Shown here piece after piece: positions 1 through 14,780 of a stretch of DNA of 64,000 nt. Source of the stretch: Nectonema munidae (taxonomy: Eukaryota > Nematomorpha > Nectonematoida > Nectonematidae). Positions within the stretch are counted from its first letter, which is position 1. Every line of letters starts with the position of its first letter. The notes under the pieces were generated by a model that ran no database searches, was not told the origin of the DNA, and was given only the letters and a program-made list of their open reading frames with translations. Location: assembly GCA_030549495.1 (NCBI GenBank), contig JAUIRK010001041.1:1178001-1242000 (forward strand), written 5' to 3'. Both the position numbers and the translations under genes were made by a program.

Positions 1-483
1 AAATTGATTTTATTGACGTAAAAAAATTTTTAAAAATTAAAATATATGAACAAACTTGCTAAATAAAAAGATTTGAAAATTTTAAAAGATTTTTTTTCAA
101 ATTGACTTTATTCGCCCTATTGATGAGTGATATAGAACTTTGGAACTTCTCAAAAATTATCTAATGAAGCTTCAATCAAATAAATAATGGATGAGAAAGT
201 TGGCATCATGGTTTTAAATCTTTAATTGGGTTTTTAATCAAAATATGAATTTGATATATATGTTAAAAGAAGAGACTAGAATTGATGTAGAAATCAAACA
301 AGTTTTCAATCTTTTGAAATACTTCCCTAAGAATTCAAATAGTTGGAAAACTACTTTGAAGATGTTTTAAGTATAAATTTTTATATATATGTATGTTTAT
401 GTGAGTCTGTACTAGTGATGATGCGTCGTTTTATACAATAGGGATGCCAAATTTAAATTCCTGGCCCGGCATCGTATTTTTTT

Positions 484-880
484 CATACAAAATATGCCAT
501 ATCATACTTAGTCACACATAGTATACAGGATCTGCATTTAGAGATGATGCAATATTCAAAGTGCTTGCCCTGAATCTTATTATTTTCCTACAAAATATGC
601 CATGTCATACTTACTCACACATAGTATACAGATTCGCATTAAGAGATGAATGAAATATTCAAACTATTTTCCCTGCGTTGTATTTTTTTCATACAAAATA
701 TACTATGTCGTACTTACTCATAAATAGTAGATCTATATTGAAAGAACCACAATTTAAATTGTGTGAGCCTGCATTCTATTTCCTTATGCTATGTCATATT
801 TACTCACACATAGCATACAAAATATGGTGTGTCATACTTACTCACACATACTATAAAGATATGTATTGAAAGATGAAAGC
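484..880. repeat. Degenerate ~103-bp tandem repeat
   Basis: Four to five diverged units, each holding ATACAAAATATGCCAT followed by a CATACTTACTCACACATAG motif; starts near 484, 589, 691 and 790-823. The Met-started ORF inside it has no coding features. Confidence 0.7.
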
Positions 881-899
881 ACAATTGTTTGCCTTCGAT

Positions 900-3640
900 C
901 GTATTTTCTTTATATAAAATAAATTAGAGGCTTTTTTTTAGCAAATCTGCAATTTTAAATCATCTTTTAAAAATGATTTGAAGGCTATGCAATGCAATCC
1001 TTGCTTGCAAAAAGGAGTCGTCCGGTCTATATATAAGTTTGAGGGTGTAATAATTGTCAATCAATTCACTGAATTTACTGATAAATGAATTTACCTTGAT
1101 GAGTTTACAATTAACCATAATCCCAAAAATACATATTGATTACTCAGAAATATAATGGCATAAAAATGTTTCTGATAAAATTTAAAATTTACTACAAAAA
1201 ATAAAGATTAAAGGATTTATTTAAAAGTGAACAAACCAAGATATGTTGTCGTCACATGATTGAATAATTAAAAGAAAATTGATTTAATGATTGTAAACAG
1301 TTTGATGGGGTAATATATAACATTTGATTTGTATACAGGAAGACGTTGTAAACATCATTGTTGGCATGGAAAGTAAGCATTGGAGGGGAATAAGAAGAGA
1401 CTATATGGTGTGTAAATATATGAGAGGAGCAATTAAGAGCGGTTGGTAGGGATTGAGGTAGATGGAAATAAGGAGGTTGAAGCATATGTAAAAAAAGAAG
1501 GGGAAAATATTATCAGACTGTTTTCGAAAGTATATTTCAAAGTCGGAGGAAAATTAAGGGTTATATATATAAATAATGTTTGAGAAATTGACTCTAGGAA
1601 AGTATATTTGCAGCAGTGAAGGGGGTTATTGTTCCATGTTGTCTATGATTTAGATTAAAAATAAATTTGATAAGGTTTTTGTTAATTGTTCAAACTTATG
1701 TTTGAAGATAAAGTTTGATTTTTAAAGTACCTTACTGTTGGAATTCTTTTAATCACATTATAAATTAATTTTTTGACCAACAAGAGTTTGTTAAAATTAT
1801 TGGGAAAATGGGAGAGTCTATATTGAGCAGCTACAGATCATGTACATATAACGCTTCTTATGTTTGCAATCAAGAGACACATAACACGCTTATAATATGA
1901 TATAAGCTTATAACTTGATTTTGTCTTTATAGTTGAGGTATTTAAAATTCTTCTTCAATATTGAAAGAAAAAACTTAGATCTATTTATCAGTTTCGAGAA
2001 GTTGTCATGAAATATGTATGATGAAAAAAATTCAAAACTAAGAAAATTAAAATTAAGATAAGTTTTAATAAAATTAAGTACACTGTTCTAATTAAGATTA
2101 GAAGCTTTTAGTTTTAGACATATTGATTTAGACATTTCCCTTTTTTAGATTGTTCGTCTGTCTAAGTTTTTAATATGGCCTTATTGTAAAGTTTTATTTT
2201 TATAAATTTGTTTGTAAATCTATTAAAAAATTATGTGTAATTAATATTTGCATCTTAAAATTTGTAGCGTTAGGTTAATAGGGATTGCAGACGTTTAAAT
2301 AGGTTCACGCGGACCAATCTTGGTTTAAAAATGGATAAAAAATTTCTTACTAAATAATATCCTTTTATTTCGGAGTTCAAGATAGATTTATTTGTGTTTA
2401 TATGTAGACACTGGGTAGGAATATTGATCTTTCTCTAAAATGAAATACTACTAGCTCCTATATGAGCTCTAGACTATTCAGTAATATTTTTTCTAAAATG
2501 ACCTATGCCTCTTATCAATACTTGTCGAAAGGACTGCGTTATAATGGTTCTTCACAGTATATTAAAAGCTTTTTAATCATCTAGTGTATATATTTAGGGA
2601 CTTCTAACACTATGTCAGGCTAGAATTTGTCAAGCAAAGCTACATTTTATAGTTATATATTAACTAAGAATAAAACACATTTCCATAACTAAAGAAAAAT
2701 GGCTTCGTAAACTTTCAAAGTGGATATAATTTCTGCCAACTGCATTAATAAATTTTAAAATGCATAACTTAAACTACAAAATAAAATTGTCAAACTAAAT
2801 TTAATTCTTCAATTAAATAAAAACGGAACTATAATTTTTTGAAAAAATTATCTGCATCTGCTTCTATGCAATTTTCTTTAATTTATTAAATGATTTTACC
2901 TTAATTTATATATATTTTCAAAACAGGTTCTAATCTTTTATTTTGGAAATATTTTTTTTAGAAAATTAGATATCAAGAATTTTTGATGAGCGAAACTGTT
3001 AGAAGTTTCTTATTGATACAGATTTTTTTTTATAGAAAGTAATTAGAATTATTTTTTGCGCCTTTTAATAAACGCAAAGATACACATGCGGAAAGTTGAA
3101 AGGAATATTAGTTCTGTTATGATATGGTTGCCAGATCTCTCGGTCTTCTAGGATTGCCATAGTTTTACCTGACGCTTCTTAAAAGAATCCCTTTTTTTAA
3201 TTCACTAATTCCTTCAAAAAATGTTTGGAAAATTTAATTTAGCTTAAAATATGATTTATTTTTTCTTTTGACTTTTTTAAGTTTATTTTTATCTCGGTCA
3301 TAGTTTTCAAGGCTGTTTAAAAGTTTGCACCCTTGTAGTAGCATTATGTTCAGCTATAGTCATTTTTTGTGCGAATTTCCATGGATATCTATTCTTTTTT
3401 TATATAAAAAAATAAGATGAGATTAGAATTAAGAGTTTCATAACATCTTTAGTTTATAAGTTGAATAAATGGCCTGTCTTTTTGCTTAAATTAACAAATT
3501 AAGGTAATGAATTAACTTTTGTTTTTACCACGATATAAATATTCTTTCTTATCGTATATAGTCTCTACTTTTTTTTTATTTCAATTTAGTATATGGAAAA
3601 CACTTATATGATTTTTCCAATTTATTACCTTCTTTTTTAT
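900..3640. other. AT-rich stretch without recognisable features
   Basis: No ORF with protein character, no RNA gene, no clear terminal repeats seen on either strand. Confidence 0.6.
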
Positions 3641-3712
3641 AGGCTTAGTCACTCTGGAGCGATAAACGATTACCCGATATAGGATAGAGCGATATACGTT
3701 AAAGCGATTCTT

Positions 3713-3853
3713 TTAACCCATTTAAGACCAAGCAAAGCAGACGATATCTAAAAAAACGCAGACGATTTATATTCAAAGTCATTGGAAAACGCAGACGAAG
3801 ATGAAATTACTTATGTTCCAAAATAGGAACATTGGTCGTAAATGGGTTATTAA
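3713..3853. mobile_element. TTAA-flanked MITE
   Basis: TTAA at 3713 and 3850 flank inverted ends CCCATTTAAGACCAA and TTGGTCGTAAATGGG. The interior repeats GCAGACGA. It sits inside a second repeat whose two sides share CGATAxACGAT/AGAGCGATA motifs (about 3650-3985), so it looks nested. Confidence 0.65.
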
Positions 3854-4259
3854 AGCGATGATCGCTTGAGCGATACAACGATGTCAAAATTTTCCTAATA
3901 TTTAATATAATGACAAATATTTTATCTTATTGAATGTGTATCGCTCTATCATGTATCGTTTGAAAAAATTGTCGCCCTGCACTAAGTATATCGTGCAGTT
4001 GTTTCGCTCATGCGTATGCGTGCCCTTTTATAATATATTGTTTTAAGCTTTATATTTTTCCAAATTATAAAATTGTAATCTCTTTTTGATAGACGACTTC
4101 AACTGTGATGGACCATTATAAAAGTAAAGTTTTCTCTTAGAATGGTATTTTCATTTATCAATATTTTTAATTTTTTCAGACTTTGTTTTTTACCAAAATG
4201 CATTACATTCATGATTACTTTTTTATTCAGGTGTCTTATTCGATTAGATTGTTTAGCAT

Positions 4260-4530
4260 TATTTACCCGAACAAAATTTGAGATCATTTATAGTGAAACT
4301 TCGATATCTCAAACATGTGATATCTCGAAGTATCGGTTATCTCGAAGTTCTTTTATGGTACGAACTTTTTTCCCTATACATCACATGTTAATATGTTTGG
4401 ATATCTCAAACTCTGATATCTTGAATACCCCGGATATCTCGAAGTATTTAATTGTTACAAGCATCAAATTTACTGTGTTTATCTCGAACTTTTTACATTC
4501 GTAAATATCTTTTTACATCGTAATATCGTG
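4260..4530. repeat. Repeat-rich segment with ATCTCGAA motifs
   Basis: GATATCTCGAAGT-like motifs recur at least five times in 4295-4490. Resembles the subterminal repeats of pogo/Tigger-like elements; no transposase. The overlapping ORFs are not convincing. Confidence 0.35.
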
Positions 4531-4559
4531 AAAAAATTGCAAAAATATAGGTAATAACT

Positions 4560-4905
4560 TATCTAACATCCTCTCCCCGAATGAGGTATATCAAATCTTA
4601 CATCTAGCAAAATATGAACTGATAGGTTGGAGATGAATTATCGCGGTATACAGGTTGGAGATGAACCAACATAGTATACAGGTATAATGTGTATAGGTAA
4701 TAACTTATGTAGCATCGTCTCCCCGAATGAGGTATATCAAATCTTACATCTAGCAGAATATGAACAGAAAATTGAACATTGTCTCCCTAGTCATTAGTAC
4801 ATGGAATAGAAACCATCGTAGTATACAGGTTGGAGATAAATCATTGTAGTATACAGGTTGGAGATGAATCATCGTAATATACGGGTTTGGAGATATATAT
4901 ATATA
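4560..4905 (-). repeat. Interspersed element with 28-bp minisatellite (copy 1)
   Basis: Repeats of GTATACAGGTTGGAGATGAA and the block GAGGTATATCAAATCTTAC. It is the reverse complement of the element at 42848-43310. Confidence 0.7.
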
Positions 4906-4984
4906 TATATATATCAAAATTTAGCTTGTATGTGTGTATTAAGGTTGAAATTCTCGATATCAAATGCACAGATATCAAGAGGAC

Positions 4985-6520
4985 CCCAAAATAAAGAAGC
5001 CTATATGCCTCGACATTTTATAATATAGCACTAGTTCTATGGGAATTGATTATTATACTTATAATAATAAGTAGCTCTTTAAAATATATTAATTAAAATA
5101 TTAAAAGAAATTATCCAAAAATTCAAGACTCATTTTTTTTAAACAAAATTTAAATATAAAAATTCGAACTAAAATTTCATATTGAATATGTAACTACGTT
5201 AGGAAATAATTTAAAGTAAAACTTTTCTGTCATCTTTTCCAAAAATTTCAGAGACCTCATCCGCAGAAAGAGTGCTAGTAAATTTCGATTCGTGCCACCA
5301 CTCATTTGTACATATCAGACTTTATGTATACATTTTTGGGCGGATTATTTTTCATTTCTCGTGGATTGTATTATTTTTTTGCTAGACTTTTTGAGTTAAT
5401 ATTCAATTCTCTAATATTGTCTCTCTTTAAAATACACTCTCGCCTGCTGTCCTTTTTTGTATCATTGGTATTATGAAGGTGGTGATTTATTTGCTTTAAA
5501 ATTTATATTATTTTTTAATTGAAATTCATTTTTTTTATTGTATATTTTTAGACTAGTGAATCAACATCTACTCCTCTTGTTGTGAAGCACCTTAATCGGT
5601 TAGACTCTTCTTTACTTTTTTTTTTTTGCATGTCATTATAAAATAATTATACCTATTCAAAAATTGAAGTATGTATCATTAAAACGTTTATATCATTTAT
5701 TATTATTTAATAGGAATTTTATTATTTCCTATTTCTTAGCTTTGACATTTGTTTTTTAAATTTGAGTACTAGTTTGGCGGGTAATCTTTTACTTCACGGT
5801 TCCGTCAATCAAAAATTTTCTCAAGTAATTATTGGCTGTTGTGATGCCATTCAAACTATACATACCTTTATCTGCTTAAAGTGGGGTTATGCCCTACGTT
5901 TTTAGACTCGAATTATAACTAACAATCATGGAGTGTACTTTGTTCCAAATCCATCGATGTCCTACGGTAAATTAGTGTTTCAGGAATTTTGCTTTGAATA
6001 GGTCAATTTTTTTTATTACATATTTTTTTCTTACCTTATCTAATTTCTTTATCTATCATGATCTTTTTAGAGAAATTTTTTAATTGTGTTCATAGTTTTT
6101 ATCAACTCTAAACTGTATTTTTTCACTTTTTGTTACTCATAAATTAAAATCAAAGGATTATTAAATGTGTAGATTAGATGAAGACAAAAATATTTAAGTG
6201 AGTTTGTAGTTTTCATATTTATTATATTCCCTTTCTTTTATATATATTTATCCGTGGTATAAATTGAAAGAACTGATAAAAAATTTCGATTATGCAAGGA
6301 AAGCATAATTACTTATTTTATTTTTTCACAAAGAAGCAATGATTTCACTCTTATTTTAACATGTATTAAATTTATCTTGACCCCATAACTCATTTGATAT
6401 GGCAGGAAGTTATTTAATTTAAAACTCAAAAATAAAAATAGAGCATCTGAATCCCTTAAAGATTTGTGGGATCAAATTGGGATGTCAAAATTTTTCGGTG
6501 TATGATATAAGAATAAACAT
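4985..6520. other. AT-rich stretch without recognisable features
   Basis: Only scattered homopolymers and short AT repeats were seen. Confidence 0.5.
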
Positions 6521-7076
6521 ATTCAGGCCTGTACACAGGATAAAAAATGGCGGGGGGGGGGGGTTCGTTCTCATAAAAAATTTATAAAACTATCATACAT
6601 ATCTTATCGCTGTACTTGCTACATAACTATTGCTATATAAAGAAATTAGACTTTTTTTCAAGATTGAAACCTATACTTTTATCATTCTTTATAAATATTA
6701 ATCTATATTTGATTGTTGTTTTTCCACTCCTAACCTAAAGCCCTATTTTGTAAAAGTTTTTCCCACCAACCGGCGGGGAAGAGCGAACCAAACTCCAAAC
6801 GAGCCCCACAAGGGAAGGGACAACCGAAAAAAAGGGCGATCACAAAACGGCAGCTATCAGCATTGATCGAAACTCGGCTTTTCGGCCATCGCATAAATCG
6901 CCTCTTCCTTTAGGGTCTTCATTTGCTGTTATCATGTTGTGGGCGAGGTTTTCGTGGGCGTTGTTTGGCGTTTGGGTTCTTTCGCTTTTTTTTGTCTTCG
7001 TTGTCCTCTTTTTTTTTTTTTTTTTCTGACTTCTGTTTGTCTTTTCTTTTTTTTTTTTGAGTTTTGGCTGGGGGTT

Positions 7077-7818
<742 letters not shown>

Positions 7819-10439
7819 GTCCGTGTGGAGGTTATACGAGGTTTTTATACTAATAAATGTTTCGATTGTGTGTGGCTTCTTTTGCGTGTGTTTCGCCAAA
7901 TTTATTTGCCCCAGAAAATTCTAAGGTGTTGCGGGGTGAGTTTACTTTAATTTGGAAAATGTGGTTGTTTTAATATTGTGGGAGGGTTTGGGTTAAGTAG
8001 AAAAAAATAAAATTAAAATTTTGTGTATAGTTATTCTAGTGTATAAATAGAATTGTTTTTTGTGTATTTGTTTTTCACATTTGAAAGGTAGGGGGTTTAT
8101 TTGGTATGTTGGTTTTTAGTTTTTTGGTGTTTTATTTTAATATAAGTAGCAATTGTTTTTGGAAAATTCTTAGATTTCTTATATATATAGTTAATAATTT
8201 TAAATAATTCTTTTTTGAAAATATATTTGCATGTTGATCTTTAAATTTAAAAATTTAGTTGGGATAGAGTTTTTTCGATAGAAAAGATTAGGTGGGGATG
8301 TGGTATATCGCTATCTTTTACAAAATATGATAATGATAATTACGTCCTTGTTTTTGAATTCTAAAAGAAGGGAAGTGATAAGAAGTGTAGGTTGAAATTC
8401 AATTCTTAATAAAAAATACTTAAAAAAGAGGTATTTTGATTATGATAAGTTAAAAAATTGTTATAAGGAGGGATAATAACGTAAATAACTGTAGGTAAAA
8501 TAAAAAAATTAAAAGTGTGTTAAAAAAAAATTATATACAAAAAAAAATGGTATAGAGAATATAACAAATTGATGGGTGGAGTGGATAAATAAAATTTAAA
8601 TAAAATGAGAATTTAAAGAAGTGGTGGTCCTTTTTCCGATTTTTATTTACGATGACAAAATTTTGGTTTTTGTACAAAAAAGTTGTGTATAAAGATAAAC
8701 TCTGATAATTGGGTTATAGTGAAATTGTTAACAATATTTTGAAATTCTGAAAAAAATTCAAATTCCTTTTTACAAATAAAGTTAGAATAATTAGATTGAT
8801 CAAAAAGAATGATTTGAATTTCTACTAAAAAATATGTGTGTTTTGAAAAGGTATAAAAAGATAATGTAACGTTTAATATGATTGTTACATTTTATTAAAA
8901 TAAAGTTTTTAATAAATTTGTTGAATCTTTTTCATTTGTTTTTGTACAATAAAAAATAGACACTCTTTTTTTTAAACTGCAATACTCATTTTAGTTTTAA
9001 GGTTCGGAGGTTGTATTTGTCTCTTCATTATTTAATCTTAGTTTAGTTTATGAGTCACTTTAGTTATAAAATGTGTATATTTTACTTTTTAAGTTTCCTT
9101 GAGTTTCTTTTAATTTATTTATATATTATATATGCATATAATAAAATGATATTCTTTAGACAATATAATTTTGGTTATGATTTATTTTTGTCTAAAAAAT
9201 TATATATATTTAGAATGTTATGAATAGTGTAATTGAGTTTGTTTAATAAAATATCATAAATTAGTAAAATATAAGAGGTGAATGGGTTAATCTGACATTT
9301 AAACCCTTTTTGTGCCATTGCGAATATTACTGAATCACTGATAGAACAGAAATAAAGTATCGATTTTAACTTTACGTTGATTCAATACTTTCTTATGACA
9401 ATTTACTTCTTATTATAATTTTTTTCTTTTTCTTAAAAACTAAGTCAAAGATAAAAAACTTACAATAAAAATCAAAACATTAGGCTTTTATTTATTGTAA
9501 ATCTTTAGAAGGTCAAATAAATTGAACATATTTTCAAATTTACTTCTAAAAATCTATTTAATTGATCATTCTACTTGACACAAAAATAATTAAAAAATTG
9601 AGTACAAATATTTCAAATATACAAGTAAAATTTATTTAAAATTTTGAGTTTTTTTACAGAGCAAGCTGTTTAATTCAAGTCTATGTGTAGGCTTCCGAAC
9701 ATAAAAATCTACAACTTTATGCAAATCTATTTCTGCATCGTAGTGAATGTGCAGAAGTGCTAGGTTAGACACGACTTTTTTTCATTGAAGCTCTCATATA
9801 TCTGTTTATACGTAATGCACACATCTTTCACACTCGCATGAAGTTACTTTAAGTGTGCAAGCTATCTGTAAAGGAACATAAATATTTGGAAACATTATTT
9901 CTGAGCATTCTTTTATTGCTTGTGCTGGAGATTCAGTTCGTAGATTTGTGGCCATTTGCATAAAATGATTTTTCCAACGTTGGAATTCAATTGAAAATAA
10001 TTCTACACAAGGTAAGTCATTTTTCTATTTTGTGTCAGCTTTGTCTAGATTAACATCTTTTACTAATAAAACGCTTGGAACAAGACCCAATAAAGATGAT
10101 GAAATTATTGCTGATGAAAAAAATTTCTCAGTAAGACGCATAATAATGTGCTCAAGAAAAGGTGAAACAATCTTTCTTAAATAGTACTAATGTGGAGTGC
10201 TTGCTTCAGCATTACTACGAAACTGTTGCCTTTCAACAATTCGGGGCATTTCAGCGGAAACAAGAATCAAAATGACGCGTGTAACCTATCATTTTTAAAG
10301 TCTCAACAATATATACAAAATTAATGTAAAAATGATAATATGCATCGTGCCTTTCTGCCCAACGAGTTTTACAAAAGTCCTCTAACAATGGATTTATTTT
10401 CTTTTCATTCTTTTCCTATTATTTCTATGAACTCATTTT

Positions 10440-11338
10440 GCAGATTTCATTGCAGGCGTGTCAAGATGATTAACAAAAAAGTAAACAGCCATTACTTTAA
10501 GAAGCGCTAAAAATTTTCTGAATTTTTAGAAAAATTAATATCTTTTACATCACCACTGAGTGCAATACACTGCTTTCCACAAAATAACACAGCTCTTGCA
10601 ATTGATTTTAAAATTTCTCTCTTTTGTTTAATATTTTTCATCTTACGTGGATGTACTAAAGCAGTAATACTGTTTTCGGGATTCTCTACTATTTGTTTTA
10701 AAGAATTAGCTTTTTCCATGCCACTATGATGGTACACAAATCTCTCATGTTGCTTAGCAGTTTCTTTCTTTTTGTTCCACATTCGAAAAGGCTTGTAACA
10801 ATCTTACCACTCAGCTGATTAGAAGCGAATATTGAACAAGCAATACAAAAAACACCATCAACAGAATAACTCTAAATTATCCACTTGTGCTGCGTTAGCC
10901 ATTCTTTCTTAAAACTTATATTACAACCACCAATAAACTGAGTCGGAAAACTGTTATTGTGACGATGTTTTTTGTGATTAGACAATAAATTATATTTCTG
11001 AGCTATAATAGTCAAATGATTTATAAGTTCAATGAATTTCTTTTGTTCTTTCGTAGATAGATATATTCTTCCAATATCATCAACGTTACTTGTCTGTTCA
11101 CATTTGTCATGAGAAATTTCAGCAGTGCTTAAAATAGCTGATGAATCAGGGTGTAATGAAAAATTACAAAGATTAGTAGTTTGTAATGCCGTAGGATATT
11201 GAATCTCTGTTTCAATTCTATTAAAATTTTTATTATTATTTTTGTTTTAACTTTAGGAAGAAATTGATCCAACTTTTGACAAGATACTGCTGCTTTTTTT
11301 CTTTTGGTTTCTTTTCTTTCTTTTGCGTCCCATAACAA
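10440..11338 (-). pseudogene. hAT transposase fossil, ZMYM1/DUF4371-like
   Basis: Starts at 11338 with a basic leader (KRKKAAVSCQKLDQFLPK) typical of this transposase group. Further in, MWNKKKETAKQHERFVYHHS then AVLFCGKQCIALSGDVKDIN match the TTF-zinc-finger/DUF4371 part (W-K--E---H--S--H; FL-RQ-IALRG). NFLALLKVMAVYFFVNHLDT continues toward 10440. Stops and frame changes occur between blocks and the C-terminal dimerisation part was not clear in 9650-10440. Confidence 0.6.
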
Positions 11339-11800
11339 TTGTTTGAGTGTTACAAAGATTTAGATTTCTATGTTGAGAAAAACATTAAAATACTTATATA
11401 ATATTAAAACCTTACTAAAATCAGCGAATCTAAAAAAAAAATTTGTATAAATAAAAATTTATTTTTAATTTTTTGAAATTATTAGCTATAAAAATATATA
11501 GGCATTAAATAATTTTGATCAAAATAGAAAGAAAAATTAAAGATCAAAAATTTTTAAAGTAAAGGTTCGAGTAAATGAAAAACAGACCCCCCCCCCCCCC
11601 TGAGTACGGGCCTGATATTGGTTATTAATGTTTGTCCATTAGTTAATCACTTACTCAATTTGTTAAAGTATGTTTAGGATACTGTTTTTAATTTAATGAC
11701 ATTTCTGGACATAAAAATAAAAATAGAAAGAACCGACTAAAACAATTAGATTCATTACATAAAAATATATATGAACAATAACATTTTTTATCAAGGGCAT

Positions 11801-11930
11801 TTAACCCTTTGAGGACCAGTGGGACACCAATGTCTCAAAAAATGAAAATCGTCTGCTTTGAAAATATAAAGTTCCATTGAAAAAGAAAGCAGACGAATCG
11901 TCTTCAAAATTTTGGTCTTCAAAGGGTTAA
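11801..11930. mobile_element. TTAA-flanked MITE, 130 bp
   Basis: TTAACCCTTTGAGGACCA at the left, TGGTCTTCAAAGGGTTAA at the right: a good inverted repeat including TTAA, as for piggyBac-mobilised MITEs. Interior holds ATCGTCTGC and GCAGACGA. Confidence 0.8.
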
Positions 11931-12834
11931 CATATCAATTACACATTTAACTTGGAAATAGCTTGTCGAAAAGTATCAAAAGAAAAAAAGTTTACATCAA
12001 GGCAATAGACCCACCGGTGAAACAAAAAAAAGGATGCTTGTTGGTATTTAAAAATACGATAAATTCTTGTGATACGGTTAAAATTTATTGAGATTCACGG
12101 ATATAAGATGCACATTTACTTCAAAGCTATATAAGAAAATAGGCACGCGCTATGATGAACAAAATTCCTCTTTGAAATACAAAAAAACTGAGATTGTTCT
12201 CTTCTACAGGTGTGAACTAGGTAAATGAATTCAATTAGTAAATAGTGTCAAACTTGTATTAAGAGACCATTTAAGGGTCAAGATTTTACTTCGCTACCGC
12301 GTTATAACGCGATCTATCGGAACACGTGTTATATGATCATAAAAAAACGGGAAATAACATCCCTGCCGCGTTATTATGGATCTACTGTGTATTAACTATT
12401 CTAAACTTATACGCTGGTAATTTTTACCGAATTCACTAACTAAATTACTCTCTGGCAAGATCCAACTAAAAATAAAAATATTTTTGTAAGAAATACCTTT
12501 TATAACTTTAAAAATTAATTAAAAAAAAATTAGAAGTTATTTATAAATGTAGTATTTTTTATATAATTTAAATTTATGAAAATATTTAGTATAAATATAT
12601 TTTTTATTCAATACAAATAATAAAAAAATGAGTTATCTATTTTTTAAATATATTTTTTATAAAATAAATTCATAAGAATAATTAAAAAAAAATTTTTTTT
12701 TTACTATCACAGAGAGAAAAGGTTTGTAGATATTACTGATCAATTATTCGATTTATGAACAATAACCTCTACTGAGTTAATCATTGAAAATGTTGTTTAT
12801 TAAATCTTTCAATTCTTTTTCATTGTTTGTATTA

Positions 12835-13300
12835 ACTTTACCTTTCTATATTGAAAAAACGTATTCAATTGGATTTAAAAAAGGAGAGCAAGGTGGAAGA
12901 TAAAACAATTTCATGTCTTTGGTAACATCAGACAACCCTTTATAGTGATGAATCTTTGCATTATCAAGTATGAATATTGGATCCATGTTTTTTCAGCGCA
13001 GGACTTTTCAATCTCAAGTAAAGAAGCTTTAAAAATTCCATTAACTTTTTGCATCGCAAATTTTGTAATGCACCATTTTGCTTCTAGCGTTAGGAATAAC
13101 AACATAAGTTGAACAACCTTTTTTTGGCCTTGATGAAACAGAAAACCCTACTTCATCGATAAAAACAAAGTTTTCATGTCGTGTTTTGGCTTCTAAATTT
13201 CTGAATTTGACAGCGTATTCTTTTCTCTTTTCAATGGTAAAGGCAAATAACAGTTGATAAATAAGGATTTTAATTTATTTTTGCATCTTTCATATCTGTG
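12835..13300 (-). pseudogene. Tc1/mariner-IS630-like transposase fossil
   Basis: Read on the - strand, VFIDEVGFSVSSRPKKGCS gives the first catalytic Asp. LDNAKIHHYKGLSDVTKD gives the second. FYLPPCSPFLNPIEYVFSI gives the terminal Glu, with 32 residues between the second Asp and the Glu. The pieces lie in different frames, so the gene is broken. The DNA-binding N-terminus is missing. Tandem copies of ATTGCAAACATATGACTAACG flank it at about 13335-13430. Confidence 0.75.
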
Positions 13301-13334
13301 CGAATTGATTCATCAAACAACTTGTCATAACAAT

Positions 13335-13430
13335 ATTGATTGCAAACATATGTCTAACGATCACAAACATATGACTAACGATTGCAAACGTATGACTAAC
13401 GATTGCAAACATATGACTAATGATCCATAA
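13335..13430. repeat. Short tandem repeat beside the Tc1/mariner fossil
   Basis: Four copies of a ~24-bp unit, GATTGCAAACATATGACTAAC with variants. Confidence 0.75.
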
Positions 13431-13439
13431 ACCCTATAT

Positions 13440-14780
13440 ATTGCGCCTTGATTTGATACTTTTTTTTAACATTGGATGTTGAAATATATATAACGAAAAA
13501 TTGACGAAATCAAATAACTTAAAATGTGTTGTTATTTTTATTGTTAATTTCAAAGAATTTTACTTTGTTATCATTATTAACAAAAGCGATAACGATAACG
13601 AAAATGTAATATATATTGAATAGATTTCTATCACTTACTAATGAGACTAGTAATATTTACAAAAGTAATTAGTAAACTTTTTTGTCCATATTTCGACTAT
13701 TCAAGATGTAGCTATTACCTCTGTAAAAAATATAAAGTTTCCATATATGGTTCAGAATTTGCATCTGATTGATAAATAACTTCAAACTTCATAACAAAAT
13801 GCATTTCTCGTTCATGTAATCAAAGTACGATCATATCCTTTTAGAATTATTTGAGTTAACAAAGATTCTGAAAAAATGTTGAATTCTGAAAAATGAAAGA
13901 AGGAAAATGTAAAACTTAAAATCTTTATTTATAAAAAAAAGCAAGAAGAAAAAATGAACCAAAATATATTTTCCTTTTCAATGTTTATTCTGAATAAAAC
14001 AGAAAGTATTCTTTTTTCTAACGTTTTGTCTTGTAAAAAAATATATTCAGAATAAATGGCTTCCTTTTTTTTAACACAAGATGAATTGAATATAGAATCA
14101 AATAATTTGTAATTTAAAAAACAATTTGAATAACAATTAAAAACGTGATCAAAGTGAAAGAGAAAAATTTTTTTTTGGTTAGAAAAAATTTTACGGTGTA
14201 ATATAATATCAAATAGCTTTGCCATAATCTCGATTTTTTGATAGCAAAAGAATTTTAAAATTTTCTTTGAAAAGATTTGTGATGCCGAATATTGTTAGAA
14301 GTAATTTGAGATCCTAAAAAATAAGAAAAAATATATCATTCATTTTTTGCGTTCTCAGTGATTCTTCATTGTACTCCAGAAGAATATTTTTCATTGTGGA
14401 GATCAGTGATTTTTTTTACTTTTGCACAAGTTAAATATTGCTTGGTCAAATTTTGTTAACCCATCATTTGATACGTTTTTGATATGGACGTTAGGCTTCT
14501 CGAGTTTTAATCTTTCTCGAATTTCATCAAAATCTAAAAATGAAATATATCACGAATAACTCTTAAATTTCATAATAAAATAAAACTTACTTTGCTTTCT
14601 TTTTGAAGAAGTAGATACTCTAGAAATACTTCATTCATGAATTTAAAAATTGAACTTAGATTTTCCATTTTAAATCTATAATTTTTAATTTTTGATTAAA
14701 ATTATGTTATTTTAATAAAATAAACTTCATTCATATTCATTTTTAAACAAATGATATCACTTCTACTCAAATACGTTCCA
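13440..14780. other. AT-rich stretch without recognisable features
   Basis: ORFs here are AT-driven and show no domain or splice structure. Confidence 0.5.

Noticed and set aside
1252..1485. - strand 77-codon ORF
   Set aside because: No domain, no repeats, no neighbouring exon; expected by chance.
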